Position numbers and translations under genes: made by a program. Shown piece by piece: positions 1-7,927 of a stretch of DNA of 43,111 bases; positions within the stretch are counted from its first letter, which is position 1, and the number at the start of each line of letters is the position of its first letter. Source of the DNA: Desulfosporosinus cupriresistens (GTDB lineage: Bacteria > Bacillota > Desulfitobacteriia > Desulfitobacteriales > Desulfitobacteriaceae); NCBI RefSeq assembly GCF_001707885.1, contig NZ_MASS01000035.1:1-43111 (forward strand). The letters are read 5' to 3'. Under the pieces are notes generated by a model. The model made no database searches. It saw only the letters and a program-made list of their open reading frames with translations, and was not told the origin of the DNA.

Positions 1-27
1 TATAAGAATATGAAGCGAGAATATTTT

Positions 28-183
28 ATGAAATATGCATATCCAGCGATTTTTGCCCCAGAAGAAGAAGGCGGTTATGGAGTCGTAGTCCCTGATTTAC
101 CAGGATGTGTGCCTTGTGGCAATAATGTCATTGATGCACCTCACCGCGTTCGTAGTTGCAGTATATTCTTTGGCTGCAATTGA
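28..183 (+). pseudogene. Truncated HicB-family antitoxin (N-terminal fragment)
   Basis: The first 37 or so codons resemble the N-terminus of HicB antitoxins: MKYAYPAIF, then EEEGGYGVVVPDLPGC and a Cys-Gly-Asn turn. In the family this partial RNase-H-like fold neutralises the HicA mRNA interferase. Similarity ends at about position 138. The remaining 14 codons are simply the antisense of the XRE remnant on the other strand, so the 51-residue reading frame is a fusion of a cut-off gene to unrelated DNA. The DNA-binding C-terminal half is missing. A HicA partner would lie upstream, outside the window. An in-frame ATG also exists at 10, but the family start fits 28. Confidence 0.6.
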
Positions 184-249
184 GATATGCTGCAACCTGT
201 GTGTGTGTCAAATCCTTGTCTTTTCTTAAATTCTTATTCTTTCATACAC
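128..249 (-). pseudogene. Degenerate XRE-family repressor, frameshifted and truncated
   Basis: Read on the minus strand from a GTG at 249, the sequence gives VYERIR, then a one-base loss in codon 7, then LRKDKDLTHTQVAAYL and an NCSQRIYCNYERGEV stretch before a stop at 128. This matches the first 40 or so residues of the intact XRE repressor at 332-544, and the DNA of 200-270 aligns base for base with 481-562, including the Shine-Dalgarno stretch. It is a decayed paralogue that has lost its C-terminus at the junction with the HicB fragment. Confidence 0.7.
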
Positions 250-275
250 TCGAATTCACCTCAGGATAATTATAG

Positions 276-296
276 TTTAGCGAATTATTCGCTAAA
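276..296. promoter_or_regulatory. Palindromic operator of the degenerate XRE gene
   Basis: Perfect inverted repeat TTTAGCGAA-tta-TTCGCTAAA with 9-bp arms. It begins 27 bp from the start codon of the XRE remnant, the same distance that separates the intact XRE gene (start 544) from its first palindrome (571). The conserved spacing makes an autoregulatory operator likely. Confidence 0.6.
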
Positions 297-331
297 ATTA
301 TCCCGGATGATGATTTAAATGGTATAATTCA

Positions 332-544
332 TTAACCATAAGGTTTTTTGTTATTGGTCAAGCCAACAAGATAGTCTATGCTGGTGTTATAGAATTCGGC
401 AAGTTTAATAAGCGAAGTACTTGGGATATCAAGAGCACCGCTTTCATATCTAGAATAGGTCGTTTGATTTACTTTAAGTAAGGTTGCAAGCTGTTGCTGG
501 GTCAAGTCCTTGTCTTCTCTTAAATCGCGTAATCGTCGGTACAA
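332..544 (-). CDS. XRE/Cro-CI family transcriptional repressor, 70 aa
   Basis: Single-domain helix-turn-helix protein. Residues 4-58 form an HTH_3 fold with the recognition region QQLATLLKVNQTTYSRYESG and the typical DIPSTSLIKLAEFYNTSIDYLVGL tail. The start is TTG at 544, preceded by TTGAGGTG. No sensory or protease-cleavage domain follows, so it resembles small phage- or toxin-antitoxin-type repressors. Two palindromes directly upstream (571-591 and 594-618) are the probable operators for itself and for the divergent small gene at 643. A broken paralogue with its own palindrome lies at 128-249. Confidence 0.85.
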   Translation of the reverse strand: MYRRLRDLREDKDLTQQQLATLLKVNQTTYSRYESGALDIPSTSLIKLAEFYNTSIDYLVGLTNNKKPYG

Positions 545-570
545 TTGTATTCACCTCAAGACTATTTTAT

Positions 571-618
571 AATATGCGATAATCGCATATTATATTCTAT
601 GCGAAAAACGCATAGAAT
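571..618. promoter_or_regulatory. Tandem palindromic operators between divergent XRE and small gene
   Basis: Two perfect inverted repeats with 10-bp arms: AATATGCGAT-a-ATCGCATATT (571-591) and ATTCTATGCG-aaaaa-CGCATAGAAT (594-618). Both contain TATGCG half-sites and their centres are about 25 bp apart. They fill the gap between the XRE start (544) and the gene at 643, so a dimeric repressor could control both directions. Assignment to the XRE protein is inference from position. Confidence 0.7.
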
Positions 619-642
619 AGATAAAAGTAAACTAATACCGGG

Positions 643-831
643 GTGATGGGTAGAGTGGTGGATTATAAAGAAATGTATAGTATCCTATTTAACAAAATGA
701 CGGATATTATTGAGGAAATCCAGCAGATACAGCGTCAGACGGAGGAAATGTACATGCAAGGCCAAGACAGGGAGCTTATTTTGCTGACGTCATGTAAAAA
801 TTTAGACCTGTCCGACGAAAAGGATGAATAA
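643..831 (+). CDS. Small hypothetical protein, divergent from XRE repressor
   Basis: A 62-residue protein without membrane segments. Residues 6-40 (VVDYKEMYSILFNKMTDIIE and following) are predicted helical and resemble small proteins that often sit beside phage-type repressors in Clostridia; I cannot assign a function. The reading frame opens at GTG 643 with ATG 646 next. Alternative GTG starts at 655/658 would give VVDYKEMY, which may be closer to the natural N-terminus because GGGTAG precedes it. It is divergent from the XRE gene across the palindromic operators, so co-regulation is likely. Confidence 0.5.
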   Translation: MMGRVVDYKEMYSILFNKMTDIIEEIQQIQRQTEEMYMQGQDRELILLTSCKNLDLSDEKDE

Positions 832-861
832 ATGTTGATGGAGAATACAGAATATGTGGCC

Positions 862-917
862 ATAAGATGCCTAACCCAAATTGGAATGCGCATTCCAATT
901 TGGGTTAGGCATCTTAT
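862..917. repeat. Perfect 56-bp palindrome without a loop
   Basis: Positions 862-889 and 890-917 are exact reverse complements (28-bp arms, zero spacer, centre GC|GC). No T-tract follows on either side, so it does not look like an ordinary terminator. The central 26 bp (877-902) have the form CAAATTGGAATGC plus its reverse complement, similar to 26-bp palindromes at 7013-7038 and 8187-8212. It lies between the small gene at 643 and the histidine kinase promoter. An open frame through 832-1041 crosses it and is not treated as a gene. Confidence 0.85.
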
Positions 918-961
918 ATGGAAAATGATAGAGTTGTCGAAAATGGAAATGAAAGTTTTTA

Positions 962-990
962 TTGACAAGTATATCCTAAAAAGGTATTAT
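962..990 (+). promoter_or_regulatory. Sigma-A promoter for histidine kinase
   Basis: TTGACA (962-967), 17-bp spacer, TATTAT (985-990). The consensus -35 and near-consensus -10 with ideal spacing lie about 70 bp before the kinase start. Confidence 0.7.
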
Positions 991-1060
991 TTTTTCGTAG
1001 TAAATAATCGGAATTGTCTGAAAGAGGGAGAATCGGGATAGAGAATAGAGGTTTGAGGTT

Positions 1061-2428
1061 ATGACAATATTTTCAACACAATATGAAAACAAGAGTTATA
1101 AAAAAGAGATCGATGAACTTTTGATTAGTGATAATTTTAATAGAACAGGAAAATTAGCAACGGTTTTGTTTGTTATTAACATTATGATGTTATTTATAGA
1201 TTATATCGACAAGACTAAAGGTCTTTGGATTATTGATCGTGGCTATAAAGATTTATTTTATTCTCATGTGGTTTTAGGCTTGGTTACCCTTCTTTATATT
1301 ATAAGTTTCTATGGATTTGGGCGTAACACCCATAGAAAGATAACCTTGTTGCATAAATATTATGGAGTTCTTTTTGCTTACTTTATTTTATGCCTTTCAG
1401 CTGTAACGTCAGGTTGGATCGACCAACAGATTCATGGTCAGATCACTGTTTATATAATAGGATGCCTTTCAATAGCTGTGATTTACAATTATGAACCGAA
1501 GATTACGGCATTAATATATGGATTATCTGGTCTGGTTGTTATGAGTCTCCTGACTTTTATTCACCATGCTCCGAATATACAACAGGCGAATTATCTCAAT
1601 GCTTTTTTGATAGGGATAATTTCCTATTTTTTATCGGTCGAACTCTATAAACTTAAGCGCCAGGATATGCTCAATAAGTATCTTCTAGAGGATTTAGTCA
1701 AAGAGCGGACAATCGAATTACAAAATGAAATTTTAGAACGTCAACGAGCTGAGACTGAGGTGGTGCGCTTGGACAGGTTAAGATTAATTGGTGAGATGGC
1801 TGCCAGTATTAGTCATGAGGTCAGGAATCCTATGACAACTGTAAAAGGTTTTCTCCAGTTAATCAAACATAAACAAGATTCTAGAGATAAGGAATATTTC
1901 GCCCTAATGATTGAAGAATTAGACCGGGCAAATTCTATTCTTTCTGAGTTTCTTTCGATTAGCAGAGCTAAAGCGACTGTGCTTGAGTGGCTCAACCTTA
2001 ATGAAATAATTACTTCAACCTTGCCTCTGATCCAAGCGGACGCGCAAAACAGTGACAAATTAATAACTGTAGAGCTTAATAAGGTTCCGGACTTGCCACT
2101 TGATTTACAAGAAATACGTCAATTGTTGTTAAACTTGGCTCGTAATGGACTGGAAGCCATGTCGAGTGGTGGGCGATTAACGATCAGAACGTCATCAACG
2201 GATCATGATGTGACGTTAATTATATCGGATGGGGGTAAGGGTATTGAACAGAGCTTGTTAGAAAAGTTAGGAACCCCATTCTTTACTACGAAGGAACATG
2301 GTACGGGTTTAGGATTGGCAGTGTGTTATGGGATTGCTTCACGACATAACGGCAAGATAAGCGTTGAAACTTGTCCACAGGGTTCTACGTTTTATGTCCA
2401 ATTTAAATTAGTGAACAGGAAGGGGTGA
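1061..2428 (+). CDS. Membrane-bound sensor histidine kinase, sporulation-kinase type
   Basis: A 455-residue sensor kinase. Residues about 30-200 contain six or so hydrophobic segments with short connections, so sensing is probably within or near the membrane. A coiled linker (about 210-240) leads to the HisKA domain with H-box SHEVRNPMTTVKGFLQL (phospho-acceptor His about 252). The HATPase_c domain shows the N-box (LLLNLARNGLEAM), G1 (ISDGGKGI), F-box (TPFFTTK) and G2 (GTGLGL), all intact. The H-box form HEVRNPMTTVKGFLQL is typical of Bacillus/Clostridia kinases feeding Spo0A. No response regulator gene is adjacent, which fits an orphan kinase of a phosphorelay. The start ATG follows GAGGTTTGAGGTT. 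The sporulation role is inference. Confidence 0.85.
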   Translation: MTIFSTQYENKSYKKEIDELLISDNFNRTGKLATVLFVINIMMLFIDYIDKTKGLWIIDRGYKDLFYSHVVLGLVTLLYIISFYGFGRNTHRKITLLHKYYGVLFAYFILCLSAVTSGWIDQQIHGQITVYIIGCLSIAVIYNYEPKITALIYGLSGLVVMSLLTFIHHAPNIQQANYLNAFLIGIISYFLSVELYKLKRQDMLNKYLLEDLVKERTIELQNEILERQRAETEVVRLDRLRLIGEMAASISHEVRNPMTTVKGFLQLIKHKQDSRDKEYFALMIEELDRANSILSEFLSISRAKATVLEWLNLNEIITSTLPLIQADAQNSDKLITVELNKVPDLPLDLQEIRQLLLNLARNGLEAMSSGGRLTIRTSSTDHDVTLIISDGGKGIEQSLLEKLGTPFFTTKEHGTGLGLAVCYGIASRHNGKISVETCPQGSTFYVQFKLVNRKG

Positions 2429-2657
2429 TAAGTAATAGGTTCAAGGATAAAGAATTGTTTAGGCATGTTCCTTAGAATTACAGCATCGATTGAATTAGAT
2501 TTCTATCTGGAGACTACGGACAAAAATTGTGACTTTCTTTCAGATTCAGGTAAGACCCGGCAAAGCCAAGGTGAACAGGAAAGAGTCGTGCGTAGGAAAT
2601 TCAAGAAAATCTAAGGCGGATTGTTAATGAGCTGGTTTCAATAAGGAGGTAATAAGC
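2429..2657 (+). other. Gap with an unrecognised 49-codon reading frame
   Basis: No clear gene. An ATG at 2465 opens a 49-codon frame to 2614, rich in charged residues toward its end (QGEQERVVRRKFKKI), but without a convincing ribosome site. A second short frame starts at GTG 2426, overlaps the kinase stop behind GGAAGGGG and runs 16 codons. The pair could be a frameshifted small gene or chance. The NRPS ribosome site AAGGAGGT is at about 2643-2650. Confidence 0.3.
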
Positions 2658-5600
2658 ATGAACAGGTTATATCCTTTAACTAATGCGCAAAAATCTATTT
2701 GGGTTGCTGATAATTTATATCCCGGTACGAGTCACGCGATTTCATCCTTTACCGCAACCATAAGCCAAGAAATTGACGTTGCTTTGATGAATCAGGCCGC
2801 AAATACGCTGCTTAAACAAAATGATGCCCTGCGGATTAGATTGGTTACTTATAACGGTATACCTCAACAATATTTTGCTGATTTTGTGCCTAAAAATTTT
2901 GATGTGTTCGATTGCAGTTATGAAAATGGCGAGAGAGATTATAAACAATGGGAAAGAGAAATGATTGAAACTCCTTTTGTTTTAATGGACTCTGAGCTTT
3001 TTTATTTTGCCATGATTAAGTTAGGTGAACAAAGAACGGTTCTTTTTTGGAAATTTCATCATATAACGACTGACGCCTGGAGTCTGGCCTTGGTAATGCG
3101 CAAGACTTTACAAGAATATTGGTATCTGCAGCAGGGCATTCGTTCGGAAAATGTTGAAGAGCCATCCTATATAAATCACATCATGGATGAACAGCAATAT
3201 ATGGCTTCCGACCGTTTTGCAAAACACAAGGAATTCTGGTCAAATGTTTTTGCGAGTATTCCTGAGTTTACTTCCGTGACGGATAATAAAGGGTATAGTA
3301 GTCTGGCAGGGAGCAGAAAAAGCTATGTCTTATCCCAAGCTTTGAGTTCTCAATTGCACAACTTTTGTGAGCAAAATAAAGTATCTGAGTTTAGTGTCTT
3401 TTATGCGCTCATCGTTTTATATCTGGCCAAACGAAGCAATAAAAAAGATATTGCCATTGAGACCCCTATTTTAAATCGGTCAGGCAAAATCGAAAAGAAT
3501 ACCTTAGGCATGTTCATGCATAATATACCGACGAGAATTTATGTTCAGCCAAATCTCGACTTTTTAACCTTTGTTAACGAATCCTTCCGCGAGCTAAAGA
3601 AGTTTATGAAACACCAGCGCTACCCCTACAGCCATATTCTAAAAGATTTTCGGGAAAAATATCCCTCCTCTGGAGCCCTTGTCGATGTTACCTTGAATTA
3701 TCATAATTTTAAGCTTGATGCGGTGATGGAGTATGAGGCGGAATGGAATTATCCTGGCGCCCAGACCAATTCGCTGTCGATTTGTGTCAGTGATAAAAAC
3801 GATAGTGGTTTACCGGCTTTAGAGTATGACTATTTACAAGAAGTTTTTAGCGAGGAAGATATTGACCAACTGCATATCGACCTATGTAGTTTGCTGCACA
3901 ATGCTCTGGAAAATCCTTCGCAAAAGCTCTTTGAACTGCAAATGGCCTCACAGGATCAGTTGCAGAAGTTGCTGGCGGAATTTAATCAAACAGAATCAGT
4001 GTATAAGGCAAAAACAATAGCTGTTCTATTTGAAGAACAGGTTCGAAAATCACCCAACAGCATCGCGATTGTTTTTGAGGATAAAGAATTGACCTATCAT
4101 GAACTGAATGCCAAGGCCAATCAGCTGGCCCGTTATATTGTCCGAAAAGGGATAGCCCCTAATTCAATGGTTGGTTTGCTGGTCAACCGGTCCTTGGAAA
4201 TGGTCATCGGGATTCTTGGAATTCTCAAAGCCGGAGCAGCCTATTTGCCCCTTGATCCCAGTTATCCAAGGGAAAGAATTGACTATATCCTTCAACATAG
4301 CCAAGCTCAGTTGATCCTTACCAATATCAGCAATCTCGATAGGGGAAGTCTCTTGAATTGTGAGTTCGGAAACATTTCCTTAACCAATACCCACATTTAC
4401 GTGGGAGATACTGCTAACTTCGAAAATAGAGCTAATCCTGAAGATTTGGCCTACGTGATTTATACTTCTGGGTCTACGGGCAAACCTAAGGGAGTTATGG
4501 TTCAGCATCAAGCTTTATGCAATTTCGTCCATAGTATCAGGGAACGTATTAATCTTGACCAGCAAGCCATAGTTTCTCTAACCACCGTATCCTTCGATAT
4601 ATTCTTCTTAGAAACGATTTTGCCTTTAACCAGAGGGATGAACGTTGTGCTTGCTAATGAGGAAGAGCAAACGATGCCCAGGTATCTTTTTGAGCTTATC
4701 GTCAAACATCAAATTAGAGTCTTACAGGTCACACCCTCAAGAATGAAACTGATTTTAGATGAACAAACTTGTCAAGAATTCTTGAATAAGTTGTCCTATA
4801 TTCTGGTTGGTGGGGAAAAGTTTCCTGAGCCTTTGTTAGCCCGCCTGCAAAGCATTACTGACGCTCAAGTCTATAATATGTACGGACCTACGGAGACAAC
4901 GGTTTGGTCCACAATGCAAGAGGTCACTCGCTCTGAAAAAGTTACCATTGGTAAACCTTTGGCCAATACGCAGATTTATATTTTAGATGATCATTTATTG
5001 CCGGTCCCTATTGGTTCAGTCGGCGAAATTTTTATTGCCGGAGATGGAGTCGCTTTGGGCTACTTACACAATCCTGAATTGACCAAGGAACGATTCCTGG
5101 TTAATCCATTGATGCCAGATAAAACGATGTTTCGCACAGGGGATCTGGGGCGGTGGCTCAGTAATGGTGAAATAGAATGCTTGGGTCGCAATGATAATCA
5201 GGTAAAGATGAGGGGTTTCAGAATTGAGTTGGAAGAAATCGAGGCCTGCCTACTCGAACATACGGCTGTGAGTGAAGCCGTCGTTACGGTTATCCAGGAT
5301 AAAGCGGGTAAGAAACATCTTAGTGCCTGCTTAACCGGCAGCAGAAGAGTAAGTAATGATGACTTGAGAACCCACGTAGCGAAGTTCTTGCCGGATTATA
5401 TGTTCCCTTCATGGTTTAGCTGGCTCCCAGAGATGCCTTTGACGCCGAATGGTAAGATCGACCGTCATGCTTTGCCTGAGCCAAGCATATGGGAACTTGA
5501 GCAGATGACTTATGCTTATGTTGCGCCAAGAAACGATATGGAGCAGAAGTTAGAGAGGCTGTGGGCGGAAGCACTGGAAATGGAGCGGGTTGGAATCGAT

Positions 5601-6962
5601 GACAATTTATTTGCTTTGGGTGGAGATTCGTTAACAATTCTGGAAATTATGTCGGGTGCTTTATCTTATAACTGGAAGCTTAACGCCCAGAGTTTTTATG
5701 AGTTTCCAACAATCCGGCAACTTGCTGCTGAAATTTCCGGGTCTAGCGAAGAGGTTGAGGGAAAGGAAGAGATTTACCTGCCCTGCAGCGTACAGCTCAA
5801 GGCAAAGGACATTAACCCGGTTGACCCGGGAAATGTGCTGTTGACAGGTGCGACCGGATTTTTAGGAATCCATCTGCTTGGAGAGTTATTGCAGCAAACA
5901 GATCATCTGGTTTATTGCTTAGTGCGCGGAGAACAAGCTGAAAAACGATTAGATGAATTACTAAGCTTTTATTTTGCAGCGCTTCCTAGCTCCATGAAGA
6001 ATAAGATAAAAGTCATTAATGGGGACATCTCCAGCAGGCACTTGGGGCTTGAAGATCATGACTATTATCGTTTGGGCAGAGAAATAAAAACGGTCCTTCA
6101 CAGTGGGGCGCTGGTCAAGCATTATGGCAATTATAGTGAATTCGAGAAGGTTAATGTCCAAGGCACGCGTGAAATGATTGATTTTTGTCTGAAGTTCAAT
6201 AGGAAGTTAAATCATATTTCTACGACGAGTGTCTCCGGAGATTTTGCTGGCGACCAGTTTAAAACGAAAAAGGTTTTTACAGAAAGTGATTTTTATATTG
6301 GACAAGGGTATAAAAAGAATGTTTATGTGCGGAGTAAATTTGCAGCGGAGAACGAGATATTCAAAGCTCAAACCAAAGGACTGCAAGCAACTATTTTTAG
6401 GGTCGGTATCTTAACAGGTCGCTACTCGGACGGTAAATTTCAGCGCAACATTGAACAGAATGCCTTTTATCGTAAAATTAAATCACTGATGTCTCTGAGG
6501 ATAGTTCCGGAAAGTTTTTACGATCAGGATTTGGAGTTTACGCCCGTGGATTATTGCGCTAAAGGGATCGTGGACATTATCAAGGTTAACCAGGCCAACA
6601 GCTTGGTGTTCCATATTTTTAATCACCAAAAGATCAGAGCCCTTGAGCTGCTTAGCTTTTTGAAATTATTAAACATTTCGGTCAGCACGCTCTCCAATGG
6701 GGAATTTGATTCTTGTCTTGATCAACTCTCAAAAACTAAAGAGGGGAAGGAACGGCTAAGTGGTCTTATTGCTGATCTAAGTTTCAATAAGAGCTTAAAT
6801 TATAGTGGTAATCTGAGTATTGATTCCACCTTTAGTATTAATTATTTGAAGCAAATTGGTTTTGACTGGCCGGAGTTAGATATTGGATACCTGGCTAAAG
6901 CACTGGATTATATGTGTGAAGTGGGTTTTATCAATGCTGCGATAGCATGTCATTCTGCTTAA
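2658..6962 (+). CDS. Single-module NRPS with terminal thioester reductase (C-A-T-R), 1434 aa
   Basis: Domains in order: condensation (1-430; active-site HHITTDAW at about 134, Ala replacing the usual Gly of HHxxxDG), adenylation (450-950; YTSGSTGKPKG about 602, GEIFIAGDGVALGY, NGKIDR), carrier (965-1035; phosphopantetheine Ser in LGGDSL about 991) and reductase (1055-1434; NAD(P)-binding LLTGATGFLGIHLL about 1061, catalytic YVRSK about 1223). Specificity residues read from A3-A6 are D-I-L-Q-L-G-M-V-W plus the invariant Lys, close to glycine-type codes. Known reductase-terminated NRPSs release an aldehyde or alcohol by NAD(P)H reduction of the thioester. The N-terminal condensation domain suggests an acyl donor, so an N-acyl-glycinal-like product is inferred. 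No phosphopantetheinyl transferase, transporter or tailoring gene is adjacent; a histidine kinase lies upstream. Confidence 0.9.
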   Translation: MNRLYPLTNAQKSIWVADNLYPGTSHAISSFTATISQEIDVALMNQAANTLLKQNDALRIRLVTYNGIPQQYFADFVPKNFDVFDCSYENGERDYKQWEREMIETPFVLMDSELFYFAMIKLGEQRTVLFWKFHHITTDAWSLALVMRKTLQEYWYLQQGIRSENVEEPSYINHIMDEQQYMASDRFAKHKEFWSNVFASIPEFTSVTDNKGYSSLAGSRKSYVLSQALSSQLHNFCEQNKVSEFSVFYALIVLYLAKRSNKKDIAIETPILNRSGKIEKNTLGMFMHNIPTRIYVQPNLDFLTFVNESFRELKKFMKHQRYPYSHILKDFREKYPSSGALVDVTLNYHNFKLDAVMEYEAEWNYPGAQTNSLSICVSDKNDSGLPALEYDYLQEVFSEEDIDQLHIDLCSLLHNALENPSQKLFELQMASQDQLQKLLAEFNQTESVYKAKTIAVLFEEQVRKSPNSIAIVFEDKELTYHELNAKANQLARYIVRKGIAPNSMVGLLVNRSLEMVIGILGILKAGAAYLPLDPSYPRERIDYILQHSQAQLILTNISNLDRGSLLNCEFGNISLTNTHIYVGDTANFENRANPEDLAYVIYTSGSTGKPKGVMVQHQALCNFVHSIRERINLDQQAIVSLTTVSFDIFFLETILPLTRGMNVVLANEEEQTMPRYLFELIVKHQIRVLQVTPSRMKLILDEQTCQEFLNKLSYILVGGEKFPEPLLARLQSITDAQVYNMYGPTETTVWSTMQEVTRSEKVTIGKPLANTQIYILDDHLLPVPIGSVGEIFIAGDGVALGYLHNPELTKERFLVNPLMPDKTMFRTGDLGRWLSNGEIECLGRNDNQVKMRGFRIELEEIEACLLEHTAVSEAVVTVIQDKAGKKHLSACLTGSRRVSNDDLRTHVAKFLPDYMFPSWFSWLPEMPLTPNGKIDRHALPEPSIWELEQMTYAYVAPRNDMEQKLERLWAEALEMERVGIDDNLFALGGDSLTILEIMSGALSYNWKLNAQSFYEFPTIRQLAAEISGSSEEVEGKEEIYLPCSVQLKAKDINPVDPGNVLLTGATGFLGIHLLGELLQQTDHLVYCLVRGEQAEKRLDELLSFYFAALPSSMKNKIKVINGDISSRHLGLEDHDYYRLGREIKTVLHSGALVKHYGNYSEFEKVNVQGTREMIDFCLKFNRKLNHISTTSVSGDFAGDQFKTKKVFTESDFYIGQGYKKNVYVRSKFAAENEIFKAQTKGLQATIFRVGILTGRYSDGKFQRNIEQNAFYRKIKSLMSLRIVPESFYDQDLEFTPVDYCAKGIVDIIKVNQANSLVFHIFNHQKIRALELLSFLKLLNISVSTLSNGEFDSCLDQLSKTKEGKERLSGLIADLSFNKSLNYSGNLSIDSTFSINYLKQIGFDWPELDIGYLAKALDYMCEVGFINAAIACHSA

Positions 6963-7142
6963 ATTGTTTCGTTGTTCATTACATGCCTATCTCAACGGTC
7001 TGGTTTCAGGTTCAAATTCGGAATCGATTCCGAATTTGCATTACCATGGTCAGAGGCGGGCCGGGTTTTTGTCCACAAGAGCGGCCCTTAGGCCGCAATA
7101 ACAACTGCCATCGGCAGGCATGCATTTCCTGTCTGGCGGGTA
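6963..7142. other. Gap between convergent NRPS and DUF2922 genes, hairpin rich
   Basis: Holds the 26-bp palindrome at 7013-7038, a GC-rich hairpin GCGGCC-ctta-GGCCGC (7081-7096) and a short stem CTGCC-atc-GGCAG (7106-7118). These lie where transcripts of the two converging genes would end, but none has a clear U-tract. No gene seen. Confidence 0.45.
7013..7038. repeat. 26-bp palindrome, copy 1
   Basis: Perfect palindrome made of CAAATTCGGAATC and its reverse complement. The same sequence with one central base changed recurs at 8187-8212 inside a coding region. Confidence 0.8.
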
Positions 7143-7382
7143 TTAATACTGAGGCGGATCATACAAATCGGTTGTTGTTGAATCCGTGATTTTGATATCT
7201 CGTTTACCGATCAATTCACCGCCGGTGGTGAGAAACATGTTTTTAGCTATAATCAGTTCCATAGCGGCCTCAGCTTCCGCGGCGGTCAGATTTTGCCGCG
7301 GTGCCGGCAGCGTAAGAGTAAATGTGTTGCCCAGCGTTGTGGCAAAGATCAGTCGCAGGGTCTTCTGCTGGGTATTTGCCAT
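7143..7382 (-). CDS. DUF2922 family small protein, 79 aa
   Basis: Matches the DUF2922 pattern: an N-terminal strand with LRLIFATTLGNTFTLTLPAPRQNLT, an alpha-helical AEAEAAMELIIAKNMF, then GGELIGKRDIKITDSTTTDLYD. The family is restricted to Firmicutes and has no established function. The start follows GAGGAGGGATTGGC. It lies 39 bp downstream of a DUF1659 gene on the same strand, a frequent pairing in Bacilli and Clostridia, so the two are probably co-transcribed. No membrane or secretion signals. Confidence 0.85.
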   Translation of the reverse strand: MANTQQKTLRLIFATTLGNTFTLTLPAPRQNLTAAEAEAAMELIIAKNMFLTTGGELIGKRDIKITDSTTTDLYDPPQY

Positions 7383-7421
7383 GCCAATCCCTCCTCTTCT
7401 TGATGCTGATTGAACAACGAT

Positions 7422-7646
7422 TTATTCCTGAGTCAGGTCATAGCGGTTATTCCTGGACACGGATATCAACGGGTATTCCAGCAAAGCGAATAATGTGGTT
7501 GCTGCTTCGTAAAGATCCTCATTGGACACGTCCATCTTCAGCCCGGAGAAGCTTTTTTGCCGGAACACCGGGGAACCTTCAGCAGTCATACCAACCTGAT
7601 AACGGACAATCAGCTCGGTTTCTACCCCTGACGAAATGATAGCCAT
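7422..7646 (-). CDS. DUF1659 family small protein, 74 aa
   Basis: Residues 1-70 fit DUF1659: ELIVRYQVGMTAEGSPVFRQ, KSFSGLKMDVSNEDLYEAA and the C-terminal LFALLEYPLISVSRNNRYDL. It is probably a small beta-rich protein; its function is unknown. It is first in a two-gene unit with the DUF2922 gene. The ribosome site AAGGAGGG lies at ideal distance before ATG 7646. The upstream region contains a strong hairpin (7755-7810). Confidence 0.8.
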   Translation of the reverse strand: MAIISSGVETELIVRYQVGMTAEGSPVFRQKSFSGLKMDVSNEDLYEAATTLFALLEYPLISVSRNNRYDLTQE

Positions 7647-7754
7647 CGATAACCCTCCTTATGCTGGATTTTGACCGGCCAAGTCATGGTCTGTCTTTTT
7701 ATCTTATGCACCTTGTCCGGCAGGGGTTACTCTTGTCCGGGGGTATTAATGACA

Positions 7755-7810
7755 AAATAAGGGCAAGACCGCAAAGTGCCTATGCGCTTTACGGTCTTGT
7801 CCTTATTTTT
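7755..7810. terminator. Terminator-like hairpin in a divergent intergenic region
   Basis: Arms AAATAAGGGCAAGACCG and CGGTCTTGTCCTTATTT form a long stem with a G-T wobble, extended by AAAG/CTTT; a T-run (7806-7810) follows on the plus strand. It lies between the starts of divergent genes (7646 minus, 7928 plus) rather than behind a gene, so it may end an unseen short RNA or attenuate the plus-strand transcript. Confidence 0.6.
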
Positions 7811-7927
7811 GTCACCAGTGAGGGCTTGAACACATAGGCTATGAGTAAGCTTGTTCAAAATCCGTCTTGTCTTATGGGAGCTTTTCATCCGGAAAAGCTT
7901 ATGAATAAGCAGAGGAGCTCGAAAATC

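Noticed and set aside
571..618. Phage attachment or integration site
   Set aside because: No integrase or further phage genes are seen; the palindromes are explained better as repressor operators.
735..968. 77-codon open frame on the minus strand
   Set aside because: Antisense to the small gene at 643 and to the palindrome; without a ribosome site.
832..1041. 69-codon open frame on the plus strand
   Set aside because: It runs through the 56-bp palindrome and its end covers a strong sigma-A promoter; no ribosome site and no recognisable protein.
6947..7189. 80-codon open frame after the NRPS
   Set aside because: Overlaps the NRPS end and the DUF2922 gene on the other strand, contains the palindromic repeat and shows no family pattern.
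7841..7927. Upstream in-frame extension of the DUF3102 protein
   Set aside because: ATG 7841 has no ribosome site and the family N-terminus corresponds to ATG 7928.
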